Below are positions 10,306-17,626 of a DNA stretch of 64,000 bases, in pieces. The DNA is taken from assembly GCF_021216675.1 (NCBI RefSeq), contig NZ_CP086120.1, positions 2,772,501 through 2,836,500 of the forward strand, in the 5' to 3' direction. Under the pieces are notes generated by a model. The model was not told where the DNA came from. It ran no database searches and saw only the letters and a list, made by a program, of their open reading frames with translations. The translations under genes and the position numbers were made by a program. The DNA is from Streptomyces gobiensis (GTDB lineage Bacteria; Actinomycetota; Actinomycetes; Streptomycetales; Streptomycetaceae). Within the stretch, counting starts at the first letter, position 1; each line of letters begins with the position of its first letter.

Positions 10306-11556
10306 GTGGACCACTCACACAGCCATCACCATGGACCCGCTGCCCCCGTATCGAAGCATCTGCGCAAGATCATCGGCGCGGTGCTGATCCCGTTCGCCAC
10401 GGCGGTGGTGGCCGGCCTGATTGTGCTGTGGCCGGGTGGAGCGCCCGAGCAGGACGAGCAGACCGGGGTCGGCTTCGACCGGCAGATGGAGAAGGCCCGG
10501 GTGACCAAGGTGGAGGAGGTGAACTGCAAGGACGTCCACGCACAGCAGCAGAACAACGACGCCGCCACCGATGGTCAGTGCCAGCAGGCGACCGTCGAAG
10601 TGACCACCGGCCCGCACCAGGGCCGTACCTTCACCGCCGTCATCACGCCCGATGACACCCGGCGGCTGTCCACGGGACAGAACGTCGTGGTGGCCTACGC
10701 GCCACAGGCACCGGAGGAGTTGCAGTACAGCGTCGTCGACGTGGACCGGAATTTCCCGATAATCCTCTTGGCAGTCTTCTTCGCGCTGGTGGTCGTGGCG
10801 GTGGGACGGCTACGTGGTGTACTGGCGCTGGTAGGTCTGGCGATCACCTTCGCGGTGCTGACGCTCTTTATCCTGCCCGCGATTCTGCAGGGCTCGAATC
10901 CGCTGGTGGTCGCGGTGGTCGGGGGCAGCACGATCATGCTGGTGACGCTGTATCTGTGCCATGGCCTCACCGCGCGCACCTCGGTGGCGGTGCTGGGCAC
11001 CCTGATTTCGCTGGTGCTGATCGGGCTGCTCGGCTCGCTGTTCATCGCCTGGGCGAAGCTGACGGGCAACACAAATGACCAGACGGCGCTGGTGCACAGT
11101 CTCTATCCGGATATCGAGATCCGCGGCGTGCTGCTGGCCAGTGTGCTGATCGGCTCGCTGGGTGTGCTGGACGATGTGACGGTCACTCAGACCTCTGCGG
11201 TGTGGGAGCTGAAGCAGGCCGATCCCACGGCGACTTGGCGCACGCTCTACACCTCGGCGATGCGGATCGGCCGCGATCACATCGCGTCCGTGGTCAACAC
11301 CCTGGTGCTGGCCTACGCGGGCGCGGCGCTGCCGCTGCTGCTGCTCTTCTCGGTCGCCCAGGCCAGTGTGAGCACCGTCGCGACCAGCGAACTGGTCGCG
11401 GAGGAAATCGTACGCACCCTGGTCGGCTCGATCGGCCTGGTCGCCTCGGTCCCGGTCACGACGGGCCTGGCGGCCCTGGTCGTCTCCACGGGTCTGAGCG
11501 GCACGGAACCGTCCGGCCCCAGCGGCCGGGGAAGGCGGCGCCGGGCGAAACGGTAG
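10306..11556 (+). CDS. YibE/F-like multi-pass membrane protein
   Basis: About 416 residues. A His-rich start (VDHSHSHHHG) is followed by a first helix (LIPFATAVVAGLIVLW), an extracytoplasmic beta-rich domain of about 100 residues (ATVEVTTGPHQGRTFTAVI...), and then seven or eight helices with the conserved GVLDDVTVTQTSAVWEL and MRIGRDHIASVVNTLVLAYAGA motifs of YibE/F proteins. The function of the family is unknown; transport has been suggested. The start is a GTG; the ORF is open far upstream, but that part is antisense to thiC. No strong ribosome-binding site is visible, so leaderless translation is possible. Divergent from thiC. Confidence 0.85.
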   Translation: MDHSHSHHHGPAAPVSKHLRKIIGAVLIPFATAVVAGLIVLWPGGAPEQDEQTGVGFDRQMEKARVTKVEEVNCKDVHAQQQNNDAATDGQCQQATVEVTTGPHQGRTFTAVITPDDTRRLSTGQNVVVAYAPQAPEELQYSVVDVDRNFPIILLAVFFALVVVAVGRLRGVLALVGLAITFAVLTLFILPAILQGSNPLVVAVVGGSTIMLVTLYLCHGLTARTSVAVLGTLISLVLIGLLGSLFIAWAKLTGNTNDQTALVHSLYPDIEIRGVLLASVLIGSLGVLDDVTVTQTSAVWELKQADPTATWRTLYTSAMRIGRDHIASVVNTLVLAYAGAALPLLLLFSVAQASVSTVATSELVAEEIVRTLVGSIGLVASVPVTTGLAALVVSTGLSGTEPSGPSGRGRRRRAKR

Positions 11557-11567
11557 GAGCCCGGGGC

Positions 11568-11596
11568 GGGCTGGTCTGGGCTGGGCTGGGCTGGGC
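11568..11596. repeat. short tandem GGGCT repeat
   Basis: About five consecutive GGGCT-type pentamers (one imperfect) fill the 39-bp gap between the YibE/F gene and the convergent ssgA, running up to the ssgA stop codon. Such arrays are prone to slippage; no coding consequence is expected unless the ssgA stop is lost. Confidence 0.6.
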
Positions 11597-12015
11597 TAGG
11601 GCGTTTGGCTGGTGAGAATCTTGGTCAGTTCCGCGTCAATGTCCTCAAAGACCGCCTCTTGGCCGATCGGGACAATACGGTCCGTACGGTCCAGGAAGGC
11701 GACGATCGGAGGCGCGCTGGCGCGGAAGAGGGCCTGTTCCTGGCCGACTTGAAGCTGGATATGGAGGTCACCCAGATATTCGGCGGCGACCGGGCGGATG
11801 TGCACATCGCCCTCGCCAGCCGGGTGGCTGATGCCGTCGATCAGCAGTTCACGGCTGAAGACCCAGGTGACGGGCGCGTCGCCGGGCAGGCTGAAGGTGA
11901 GCCGGACCGCGTAAGGATCACCGGCGTCGTAGTCGAGCCCCACCGGAATACGGAAGGAGAGCTCGTCCGAGGCGAGAAAGTTCATTGCGATGTGTGCCTG
12001 AACCGTGTCACTCAT
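11596..12015 (-). CDS. ssgA: SsgA-like sporulation / cell-division activator
   Basis: A 139-residue SsgA-like protein, a family confined to morphologically complex actinomycetes and needed for placing sporulation septa. Visible signatures are LSFRIPVGLDYDAGDPYAVRLTF, VTWVFSRELLIDG, GDVHIRPV and FLDRTDRIVPIG. The segment from MNFLASDELSFRIP onward closely matches what I remember of S. coelicolor SsgA, and the neighbourhood (thiC nearby) agrees. ATG at 12015 gives MSDTVQAHIAMNF; the inner ATG (11985) would match the S. coelicolor start. No IclR-type ssgR gene, which accompanies ssgA in S. coelicolor, is adjacent. Confidence 0.85.
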   Translation of the reverse strand: MSDTVQAHIAMNFLASDELSFRIPVGLDYDAGDPYAVRLTFSLPGDAPVTWVFSRELLIDGISHPAGEGDVHIRPVAAEYLGDLHIQLQVGQEQALFRASAPPIVAFLDRTDRIVPIGQEAVFEDIDAELTKILTSQTP

Positions 12016-12257
12016 GCAACTGACCCCGTTTCCTTGCAGCTGGAAGCTCCACAACCGTGCGTTTTCACATCAGATGCTGCGCTATATGCGAGCGTAGCCG
12101 ATGTGTCACACTCCGCAGTTGATGGGCGTGCCCAAAAAAGCAAAGAAACCGCCGCACAGACGACTTGGCTGACGGCTGTCAGCACGCTGCGGGCTTCTGC
12201 ACCGGCTCACCCGGACGGCGGAGCGCGAGCCGGTGCCACACACAACCGACGGGCTGT

Positions 12258-12470
12258 CTACCAGTTGCTGCTGGAGGACGACGTCATGAACTTCCGTACG
12301 ACGAAGACCAGCGCCGCGACGATCGCGGCGAACAGCAGCACCTTGAAGAGCAGGCCCACCAGGATAGCCAGGAGCCAGGTGACAACCTTGAAGACGATCA
12401 GCGCGACCACGATGATCCCGACCCACTTCACCCACGACGGCATCCCCGCGAAGGTCTCCTTTGTGCTCAT
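12258..12470 (-). CDS. small membrane protein (DUF5326-like)
   Basis: A 70-residue protein starting MSTKETFAGMPSWVKW followed by two closely spaced hydrophobic helices (VGIIVVALIVFKVVTWLL and ILVGLLFKVLLFAAIVAALVFV) and a short basic-serine tail. It resembles the small streptomycete DUF5326 proteins; no function is known. A longer ORF form would add 23 poorly structured residues, so the inner ATG was used. It lies upstream of ssgA on the same strand, separated by about 240 bp with no gene. Confidence 0.7.
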   Translation of the reverse strand: MSTKETFAGMPSWVKWVGIIVVALIVFKVVTWLLAILVGLLFKVLLFAAIVAALVFVVRKFMTSSSSSNW

Positions 12471-12608
12471 GCTCAGTCCCTGCTTCCCGTTTCCGCCGGA
12501 TGGTGGCCCGATTCCGCCTTCGATGCTAGGCGGTGCCAAAGCACCGCGGGAGTGCCACCGCCCCCGGTCCTCCCCTGACCGGACCCCTAAGGGAGCTGCC
12601 GCGGCGCC

Positions 12609-12926
12609 TCAGCTCTCCGGAGGAGAGAAGACCACCATGACGCGCAGATCCTCGGTGATGTGGTGGAACTTATGCGGTACCCCGGCCGGCACATAGACCA
12701 CGCTGCCCCGCGCCACCGGCGTTGTCTCATCGCCCACCGTGATCGATGCGCGGCCGCTGACCACGAAATACACCTCGTCCTGACGGTGCGGCCGCTGCGG
12801 ATCCTGGGCGCCCTTGTCCAGCGCGTAGAGCCCGACCGACATGTTCCGTTCCCGCAGAAACTGCAGATACGCACCATCGTTGGCGGCCCGCTCCGCCTCC
12901 AGCTCCTCCAGCCGGAACGCTTTCAT
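12609..12926 (-). CDS. cupin-domain protein
   Basis: A 105-residue single-domain cupin. The metal-binding motif 1 is visible as PHRQDEVYFVVSGRASI (the usual second His of HxH is a Gln here) and motif 2 as VYVPAGVPHKFHHI. The single beta-barrel covers the whole protein, as in small actinobacterial cupins of unknown substrate. The ATG follows a purine-rich GGGGGCAGCGGAG stretch. Divergent from the holin-like gene and upstream of the DUF5326-like gene. Confidence 0.8.
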   Translation of the reverse strand: MKAFRLEELEAERAANDGAYLQFLRERNMSVGLYALDKGAQDPQRPHRQDEVYFVVSGRASITVGDETTPVARGSVVYVPAGVPHKFHHITEDLRVMVVFSPPES

Positions 12927-12976
12927 CTCCGCTGCCCCCTGCCCTGTCCCCGGTCATTTCTGGAACGATCTCACCC

Positions 12977-13354
12977 ATGAAGAGTTTCCTCATCAAAACG
13001 ATCGCCAACGCGATCGCCCTGGCGGTCGCCGTCTGGCTGCTGAGCGACATCACGCTCACCGGCGATGACACCACCAGCAGGACCATCACCCTGATCCTCG
13101 TCGCCCTGATCTTCGGGGTGGTGAACTACGTGGTCAAGCCGATCGCGAAGCTTCTCTCCTTCCCCGTGCTCGTCCTCACGCTCGGCCTGTTCGCACTGGT
13201 GATCAATGCGCTGATGCTGCTGCTCACCTCCTGGCTCGCCGACAAGCTGGACATCGGCTTCCATGTGGAGGGCTTCGGCACCGCGGTACTCGGCGGCTTG
13301 ATCATCGCCATCGTCTCCTGGGCGGTGAGCATGGTTCTGCCCGACGACAGGTAA
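12977..13354 (+). CDS. phage-holin-family (superfamily 4) membrane protein
   Basis: A 125-residue protein with four predicted membrane helices: ANAIALAVAVWLLSDITL, TITLILVALIFGVVNYVV, LLSFPVLVLTLGLFALVINALMLLLT and AVLGGLIIAIVSWAVSMVL. The FGVVNYVVKPIAKLLSFPV segment is characteristic of the chromosomal holin-4 family found widely in actinobacteria. It is not linked to phage genes here; function is unknown. It precedes the phosphatase gene by 40 bp on the same strand. Confidence 0.85.
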   Translation: MKSFLIKTIANAIALAVAVWLLSDITLTGDDTTSRTITLILVALIFGVVNYVVKPIAKLLSFPVLVLTLGLFALVINALMLLLTSWLADKLDIGFHVEGFGTAVLGGLIIAIVSWAVSMVLPDDR

Positions 13355-13394
13355 CCACCACACGCACCCAACGCGATCACGGATGATGGGACGC

Positions 13395-13928
13395 ATGCCC
13401 GCCGCTGAATCATCTGCGTCCCCCACGTCACCCGCGTCCCCTCACCCGTATCGCGTCTGCTTCGTCTGTACCGGCAACATCTGCCGCTCCCCGATGGCCG
13501 CCTCCGTGTTCCAGTCCCGCATCGCGAAGGCCGGGCTCGACGGCCAGGTCGAGGCCGACAGCGCGGGCACCGGCGGCTGGCATGCCGGCGACAGCGCTGA
13601 CCCGCGCACAGCCGCCACCCTCACCGCGGCCGGATACGATCCAACCCACGCCGCACGCCAGTTCCGTTCCGACTGGTTCGACCGGCTGGACCTGGTGATC
13701 GCCCTCGACCGGGGCCATGAGCGTGAGCTGCGCCGGATGGCCCCCAGCGCCGCCGATGCCGACAAGGTGCGGCTGCTGCGCTCCTACGACCCACAGGCCT
13801 GCGGGGACCTCGATGTTCCCGATCCCTACTACGGTGGACGCGGGCTCTTCGACACCGTCCTGGCGCAGGTCGAGGCCGCGGTGCCGGGCCTGCTCAACGC
13901 CGTACGGAAAGAGCTCGAGAACCGATGA
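13395..13928 (+). CDS. low-molecular-weight protein-tyrosine phosphatase
   Basis: A 177-residue phosphatase. The P-loop VCTGNICRSP (C-x5-R-S) provides the catalytic Cys and Arg near residue 30, and DVPDPYYGG near residue 145 supplies the general-acid Asp of the family's DPY motif. A 20-residue Ser/Pro/Ala-rich N-terminus precedes the domain. Three ATGs lie close together; the third (13395) has GGGA five bases upstream. The stop codon overlaps the start of the next gene (ATGA), so the two are translationally coupled. Confidence 0.9.
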   Translation: MPAAESSASPTSPASPHPYRVCFVCTGNICRSPMAASVFQSRIAKAGLDGQVEADSAGTGGWHAGDSADPRTAATLTAAGYDPTHAARQFRSDWFDRLDLVIALDRGHERELRRMAPSAADADKVRLLRSYDPQACGDLDVPDPYYGGRGLFDTVLAQVEAAVPGLLNAVRKELENR

Positions 13929-15073
13929 CCGAACCGATGACCGGTGATGGGACGAGGGCCGTACGGGCCGGACTGCCGCCCAGCGACCCGTATGCGCCAC
14001 CGCTGCCCGGGCCCGTGTTCGCGGCGCACTACCATCTGCCCGGCGATCCGGCCGAGGCACCGTACACCTATGGCCGGGACGGGAACCCGACCTGGACCGC
14101 GCTGGAACGGGCCATCGCCGAGCTGGAGGACCCCGGCGGCGCCGCCCAGGCGGTGGCCTTCGCCTCCGGGATGGCCGCGATCTCAGCGGTACTGCTCTCC
14201 CAGGTGCGGCAGGGCGACATCGTCGTCCTGCCCAGCGACGGCTACAACCTGCTGATCCCACTGCGCGAGCGGCTGGAAGGCTACGGCGCGAAGGTCCGTA
14301 CGGTCGCGACCGGCAGCCGTGAGCAGTTCGAGGCCCTGGAAGGGGCCGCTATGGTGTGGCTGGAGACCCCCTCCAACCCGGGCCTGGCCGTCTGCGACAT
14401 CCGTGCCCTGACCGAGGCCGCGCACCGGCAGGGCGCGCTGGTCGCCGTCGACAACACCCTCGCCACCCCGCTCGGCCAGCGCCCGCTGTCGCTCGGCGCC
14501 GACTTCGCGGTGGCCAGCGGCACCAAGGCGCTCACCGGGCACGGCGACATCCTGCTCGGCTACGCCGTCTGCCGGGACCGGGAGCGGGCCGATACCGTCC
14601 GCCACTGGCGCAAGATCGTCGGGGCCATCCCCGGCCCCATGGAGGCCTGGCTCGCCCACCGCAGCCTCGCCACCCTCCAGCTGCGGGTGGACCGGCAGGC
14701 CAGCACCGCGCTGACGGTCGCGCAAGCACTGAAGCAGCACCCCGAAGTGGCCGGACTGCGGCACCCCGGACTGCCGGACGACCCCGCACACGCGCTGGCC
14801 ATACGGCAGATGCGCCGCTTCGGCTGCGTCATCTCCTTCACGCTGCCGGACCAGGCGTATGCCGAGCGCTTCCTGGCCGCCCTGCGGATCATCGGCGAAG
14901 CGACCAGTTTCGGCGGGGTACGCAGCACCGCCGAGCGGCGGGGCCGCTGGGACGGGGCCTACCGGGACGCGGTTCCGGACGGCTTTGTCCGGCTCTCGGT
15001 CGGGGCCGAGGACCCCGAGGACCTGGTGGCCGATGTGCTGCACGCGCTAGCCGCCGCGCGAGCGCAGGAGTGA
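13925..15073 (+). CDS. cystathionine gamma-lyase-type PLP enzyme
   Basis: A 382-residue Cys/Met-metabolism PLP enzyme. Landmarks are TYGRDGNPTWTALERAIAELE (fold-start motif), AFASGMAAISAVL, WLETPSNP, VDNTLATP and FAVASGTKALTGHGD, whose Lys in S-x-T-K binds PLP. It most likely splits cystathionine to cysteine, but gamma-synthase and gamma-lyase are hard to separate by eye. It overlaps the tyrosine-phosphatase gene by 4 nt; that pairing has no obvious metabolic logic. A clear hairpin follows the stop codon. Confidence 0.85.
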   Translation: MTEPMTGDGTRAVRAGLPPSDPYAPPLPGPVFAAHYHLPGDPAEAPYTYGRDGNPTWTALERAIAELEDPGGAAQAVAFASGMAAISAVLLSQVRQGDIVVLPSDGYNLLIPLRERLEGYGAKVRTVATGSREQFEALEGAAMVWLETPSNPGLAVCDIRALTEAAHRQGALVAVDNTLATPLGQRPLSLGADFAVASGTKALTGHGDILLGYAVCRDRERADTVRHWRKIVGAIPGPMEAWLAHRSLATLQLRVDRQASTALTVAQALKQHPEVAGLRHPGLPDDPAHALAIRQMRRFGCVISFTLPDQAYAERFLAALRIIGEATSFGGVRSTAERRGRWDGAYRDAVPDGFVRLSVGAEDPEDLVADVLHALAAARAQE

Positions 15074-15079
15074 ACAAGC

Positions 15080-15118
15080 GGGCGGTTTGGAACTCCCCCC
15101 TCCCGCTCCAAACCGCCC
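15080..15118 (+). terminator. hairpin terminator after the PLP enzyme gene
   Basis: GGGCGGTTTGGA pairs with TCCAAACCGCCC across a 15-nt C-rich loop, starting 7 nt after the stop codon. The 12-bp stem and position fit an intrinsic (U-tract-poor) actinobacterial terminator. Confidence 0.8.
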
Positions 15119-15265
15119 ACACACGACGCGCTTACCAGCGCGCCAAACCAGGCTAGTTGACCCTGCGTGGGTGTCCAATCACCGTATCGACACCTGCCTA
15201 TAGGCTTATTTATCATTGATGAGCCGTCAGTGAACGCGGGGACAGGCATACCGTCCGGAGGGGAC

Positions 15266-16162
15266 ATGGACCTGGCCCTGTTACGCACGTTCCTCACCGT
15301 CTACCGAGCTGGCTCATTCACCCGCGCCGCCCCACTGCTGGGCCTCTCCCAGCCGGCCATCACCGGCCAGATCCGCTCGCTGGAACGGCAGTTAGGCCGC
15401 CCGCTCTTCATCCGTGGCGCCCGTGGCGTCACCCCCACCACAGTCGCCGAGGAGCTGGCCCACAAGGCCGCCCCGCATCTCGACGCCCTGCTGGCCATCA
15501 CCGAAGCCGACCTGGACGCCACCTCCCCCACCCGCACCCTGCACCTCACCGGACCACCGGAGTTCACCGGTCTGCGCGCCATGCCCGCGCTCGCCCCCCT
15601 CGCAGCCCAGGGCGTCGCACTGCGCGCCTCCTTCGGCTCCGCCGAGGAGTGCCTCACCGGCCTCGCCGCCGGCCACCACGACCTGGCCATCACCACCGCC
15701 CGCCCGCGCGGCGAGGAACTGGCCGCCACCCCGCTCTGCGACGAGGAGCACGTCCTGGTCACCGCCCCCCGCTGGGCCGCCCGGCTCGGCGGCCCAGCGG
15801 TCGTACACGCCAAGGGCGCACCGGCGCTGGACGGTGTCCCGGTCATCGGCGTACACGAGACGCTGCCGCTGCTCACCCACTACTGGAACACGGTCTTCGA
15901 CAGCGCCCCGGACCGCTCCGGCGCCATCGTCGTACCCGACCTGCGCGCCGTCCTGGAGTGCGTCACAACGGGCGCCGGACTCGCCGTACTGCCCCGCTAT
16001 CTATGCCGCGCCGCCCTGGACAGCGGGGAGGTGGTGGCCCTGCTGGACCCACCGGTACCACCGCTGCGCACGTACTTTCTGGCCATCCGGGCCGGGACGC
16101 TCGCGCTGCCGCATATCGCCCGGGCTCATGAGTGGCTGCTGCGGGCCGCCGTGCACTGGTGA
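15266..16162 (+). CDS. LysR-family regulator with two TTA codons
   Basis: A 298-residue LysR-type regulator: N-terminal winged HTH (LLRTFLTVYRAGSFTRAAPLLGLSQPAITGQI, residues 5-36), then a substrate-binding-like effector domain. The ATG is preceded by GGAGGGG. Leu6 (CTG-TTA-CGC) and a Leu near residue 42 (CAG-TTA-GGC) are TTA codons. In Streptomyces these are read by the developmentally controlled bldA tRNA, so the protein should appear mainly late in growth. No divergent partner gene is adjacent (upstream gene is co-directional, with a terminator between), so its target is not evident. Confidence 0.9.
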   Translation: MDLALLRTFLTVYRAGSFTRAAPLLGLSQPAITGQIRSLERQLGRPLFIRGARGVTPTTVAEELAHKAAPHLDALLAITEADLDATSPTRTLHLTGPPEFTGLRAMPALAPLAAQGVALRASFGSAEECLTGLAAGHHDLAITTARPRGEELAATPLCDEEHVLVTAPRWAARLGGPAVVHAKGAPALDGVPVIGVHETLPLLTHYWNTVFDSAPDRSGAIVVPDLRAVLECVTTGAGLAVLPRYLCRAALDSGEVVALLDPPVPPLRTYFLAIRAGTLALPHIARAHEWLLRAAVHW

Positions 16163-16198
16163 GGTTTCATTCACCCGGCCATGCGGGAGATCACAGTC

Positions 16199-16696
16199 AT
16201 GGCCGAAGAACGTCCCGTGGTCAAACGCACCGCCCGCGCCATCCTGCTGGACAGCGACGCCGCCGGCTCCCCCGAGATGATCCTGATCAAACGCACCAAG
16301 CCCGGCCACGAACCGTACTGGATCACCCCTGGTGGCGGGGTGGAGCCAGCGGACGAGACCGTCATCGCGGCACTGCACCGCGAGGTCGACGAGGAGCTTG
16401 GCGCGAAGGTGACCGATGTCGTCCCCGCCTTCGTCGACACCGTCCACGGCTCCCCCTACCAACCCGCACATGGCGTGACGGTGCAGCACTTCTTCGTCTG
16501 CCGCCTCGCCTCCATGGACCTCACCCGCCGCCATGGCCCGGAGGTCGACGAGCCGCTGGGTGAATACGAGATCGTCCGCATCCCCTTCACCCGCGCCGGA
16601 GTGACCTCGGTCGAAGTCGTCCCGCCCGCACTCCGGGCCTACCTGTCAGAGAACATCGAAGGCATCCAAGCCCTCCTGGCCCCCGACCTCGGCTAA
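16199..16696 (+). CDS. NUDIX hydrolase
   Basis: A 165-residue protein with a complete Nudix box near residues 44-66 (GGVEPADETVIAALHREVDEELG minus its first Gly; GX5EX7REVDEELG), which coordinates the metal for pyrophosphate cleavage. The beta-strand before it (YWITPGGG) is typical. The start chosen gives MAEERPVV with GGGAGA nine bases upstream; an ORF start 6 codons earlier is less likely. Substrate unknown. It follows the LysR gene by 36 bp and is convergent with the PPOX-fold gene. Confidence 0.9.
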   Translation: MAEERPVVKRTARAILLDSDAAGSPEMILIKRTKPGHEPYWITPGGGVEPADETVIAALHREVDEELGAKVTDVVPAFVDTVHGSPYQPAHGVTVQHFFVCRLASMDLTRRHGPEVDEPLGEYEIVRIPFTRAGVTSVEVVPPALRAYLSENIEGIQALLAPDLG

Positions 16697-16795
16697 CCAG
16701 GTGTTGCGGGCACTCGGTCTCCCCCAGAGGCACCCGGCCCCCGGGGCCAAGCCTCGCCACACGGCGGACCCGCACCCCGGCGAGCCGGGAAAGGG
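16697..16795 (-). repeat. dispersed GC-rich structured repeat, truncated copy C
   Basis: This fills the 99-bp gap between convergent genes. Read on the minus strand it begins at the stop codon of the PPOX-fold gene and shows the start blocks of the repeat family (TTTCCCGGCT, TGCGGGTCCGCCG, GAGGCTTG, CCCCGGGG) and then jumps to the closing GAGTGCCCGCAACACC half. The opening GTGTTGTG arm and inner stem are missing, so it looks like an internally deleted copy. Confidence 0.55.
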
Positions 16796-17623
16796 CTAGC
16801 CGAACCAGCCCTGGAAGGAGGCGCGTTCGTCGGCCGCCTTCCGCCGCCGCGCCTCCGCCTCCGCAAGCACCCGCTCAGCCTCCTCCCGCCAGGACAACGC
16901 CGACTGCTCCGGGCTCACCGGAGCCTGAGGCGCAGCCGCAGGAACAGGAACGGGAACGGGAACGGACCTCCCCGCCCCTTGGTCCCCGTGATCCCGGGCA
17001 ACGCCAAAAAAGTCGCCGCCCTTGCGCTTGTAGTCATCGGTCCCCCACTCCCGCGCAGCCCGCTTAGGCGCCAACTGCAGATGCGGAATGTGCTTCGCGC
17101 AGTGGACGTACGCCTCCTCGACCTCGACCCGCACCCACAGCTCCGCCCGCCGCCCCGGTGCCGGATCGACCGGGAGATCCGGGTGGGCGGCGCGTATCTC
17201 CGCATCCTCCAAGATCTCCGCACGGCCGTTGATGTGCAGGCCGATCCGGGCCCGCAGGAAGTCAATCAGCAGAATGCCGAGTCGCGGATTCTCCTGGATA
17301 TTGCCCAGGCTGGCGTGCACACCATTGCCCCGGTACTCGGGATAGGCGAGCGTCCGCTCGTCCAGAACCTGAAGAAATCCGGGCGGACCGGCCCGGAAGC
17401 TGCTGTCACACTCACCGTTCTGGTCGGCGGTGGCCAGAAAAAACATCTCCTGACGCTGGGTGAACTCCCGCATCCGCTCATTGAGATGGTCGAGCATCTG
17501 CTCGTCATAGAAGCGGTCCGCGCGCTCCGTGGAGCCGAGCCGCTCCTGGAGAACATGCTCGCCCGTACTGCCTGGGCGGGTGATGAGCTGGTCTTCTTCC
17601 ACTTCTGCTGCCGCTCCTTCCAC
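16796..17623 (-). CDS. PPOX-fold (pyridoxamine 5'-phosphate oxidase-like) flavoprotein
   Basis: A 275-residue soluble protein. Residues about 45-165 form a split-barrel FMN-binding domain (MFFLATADQNGECDSSFRAGPPGFLQVLDERTLAYPEYRGNG in several adjoining blocks, then LGILLIDFLR and RIGLHINGRAEI), followed by a Pro-rich linker and a charged helical tail (EEAERVLAEAEARRRKAADE). The start is a GTG whose ribosome-binding site (AGGAG) lies inside the last codons of the upstream flavohemoprotein gene, leaving a 3-nt gap, so the pair is co-translated. Substrate unknown; a redox or nitric-oxide-linked role is inferred only from that coupling. Confidence 0.82.
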   Translation of the reverse strand: MEGAAAEVEEDQLITRPGSTGEHVLQERLGSTERADRFYDEQMLDHLNERMREFTQRQEMFFLATADQNGECDSSFRAGPPGFLQVLDERTLAYPEYRGNGVHASLGNIQENPRLGILLIDFLRARIGLHINGRAEILEDAEIRAAHPDLPVDPAPGRRAELWVRVEVEEAYVHCAKHIPHLQLAPKRAAREWGTDDYKRKGGDFFGVARDHGDQGAGRSVPVPVPVPAAAPQAPVSPEQSALSWREEAERVLAEAEARRRKAADERASFQGWFG

Positions 17624-17626
17624 ATA

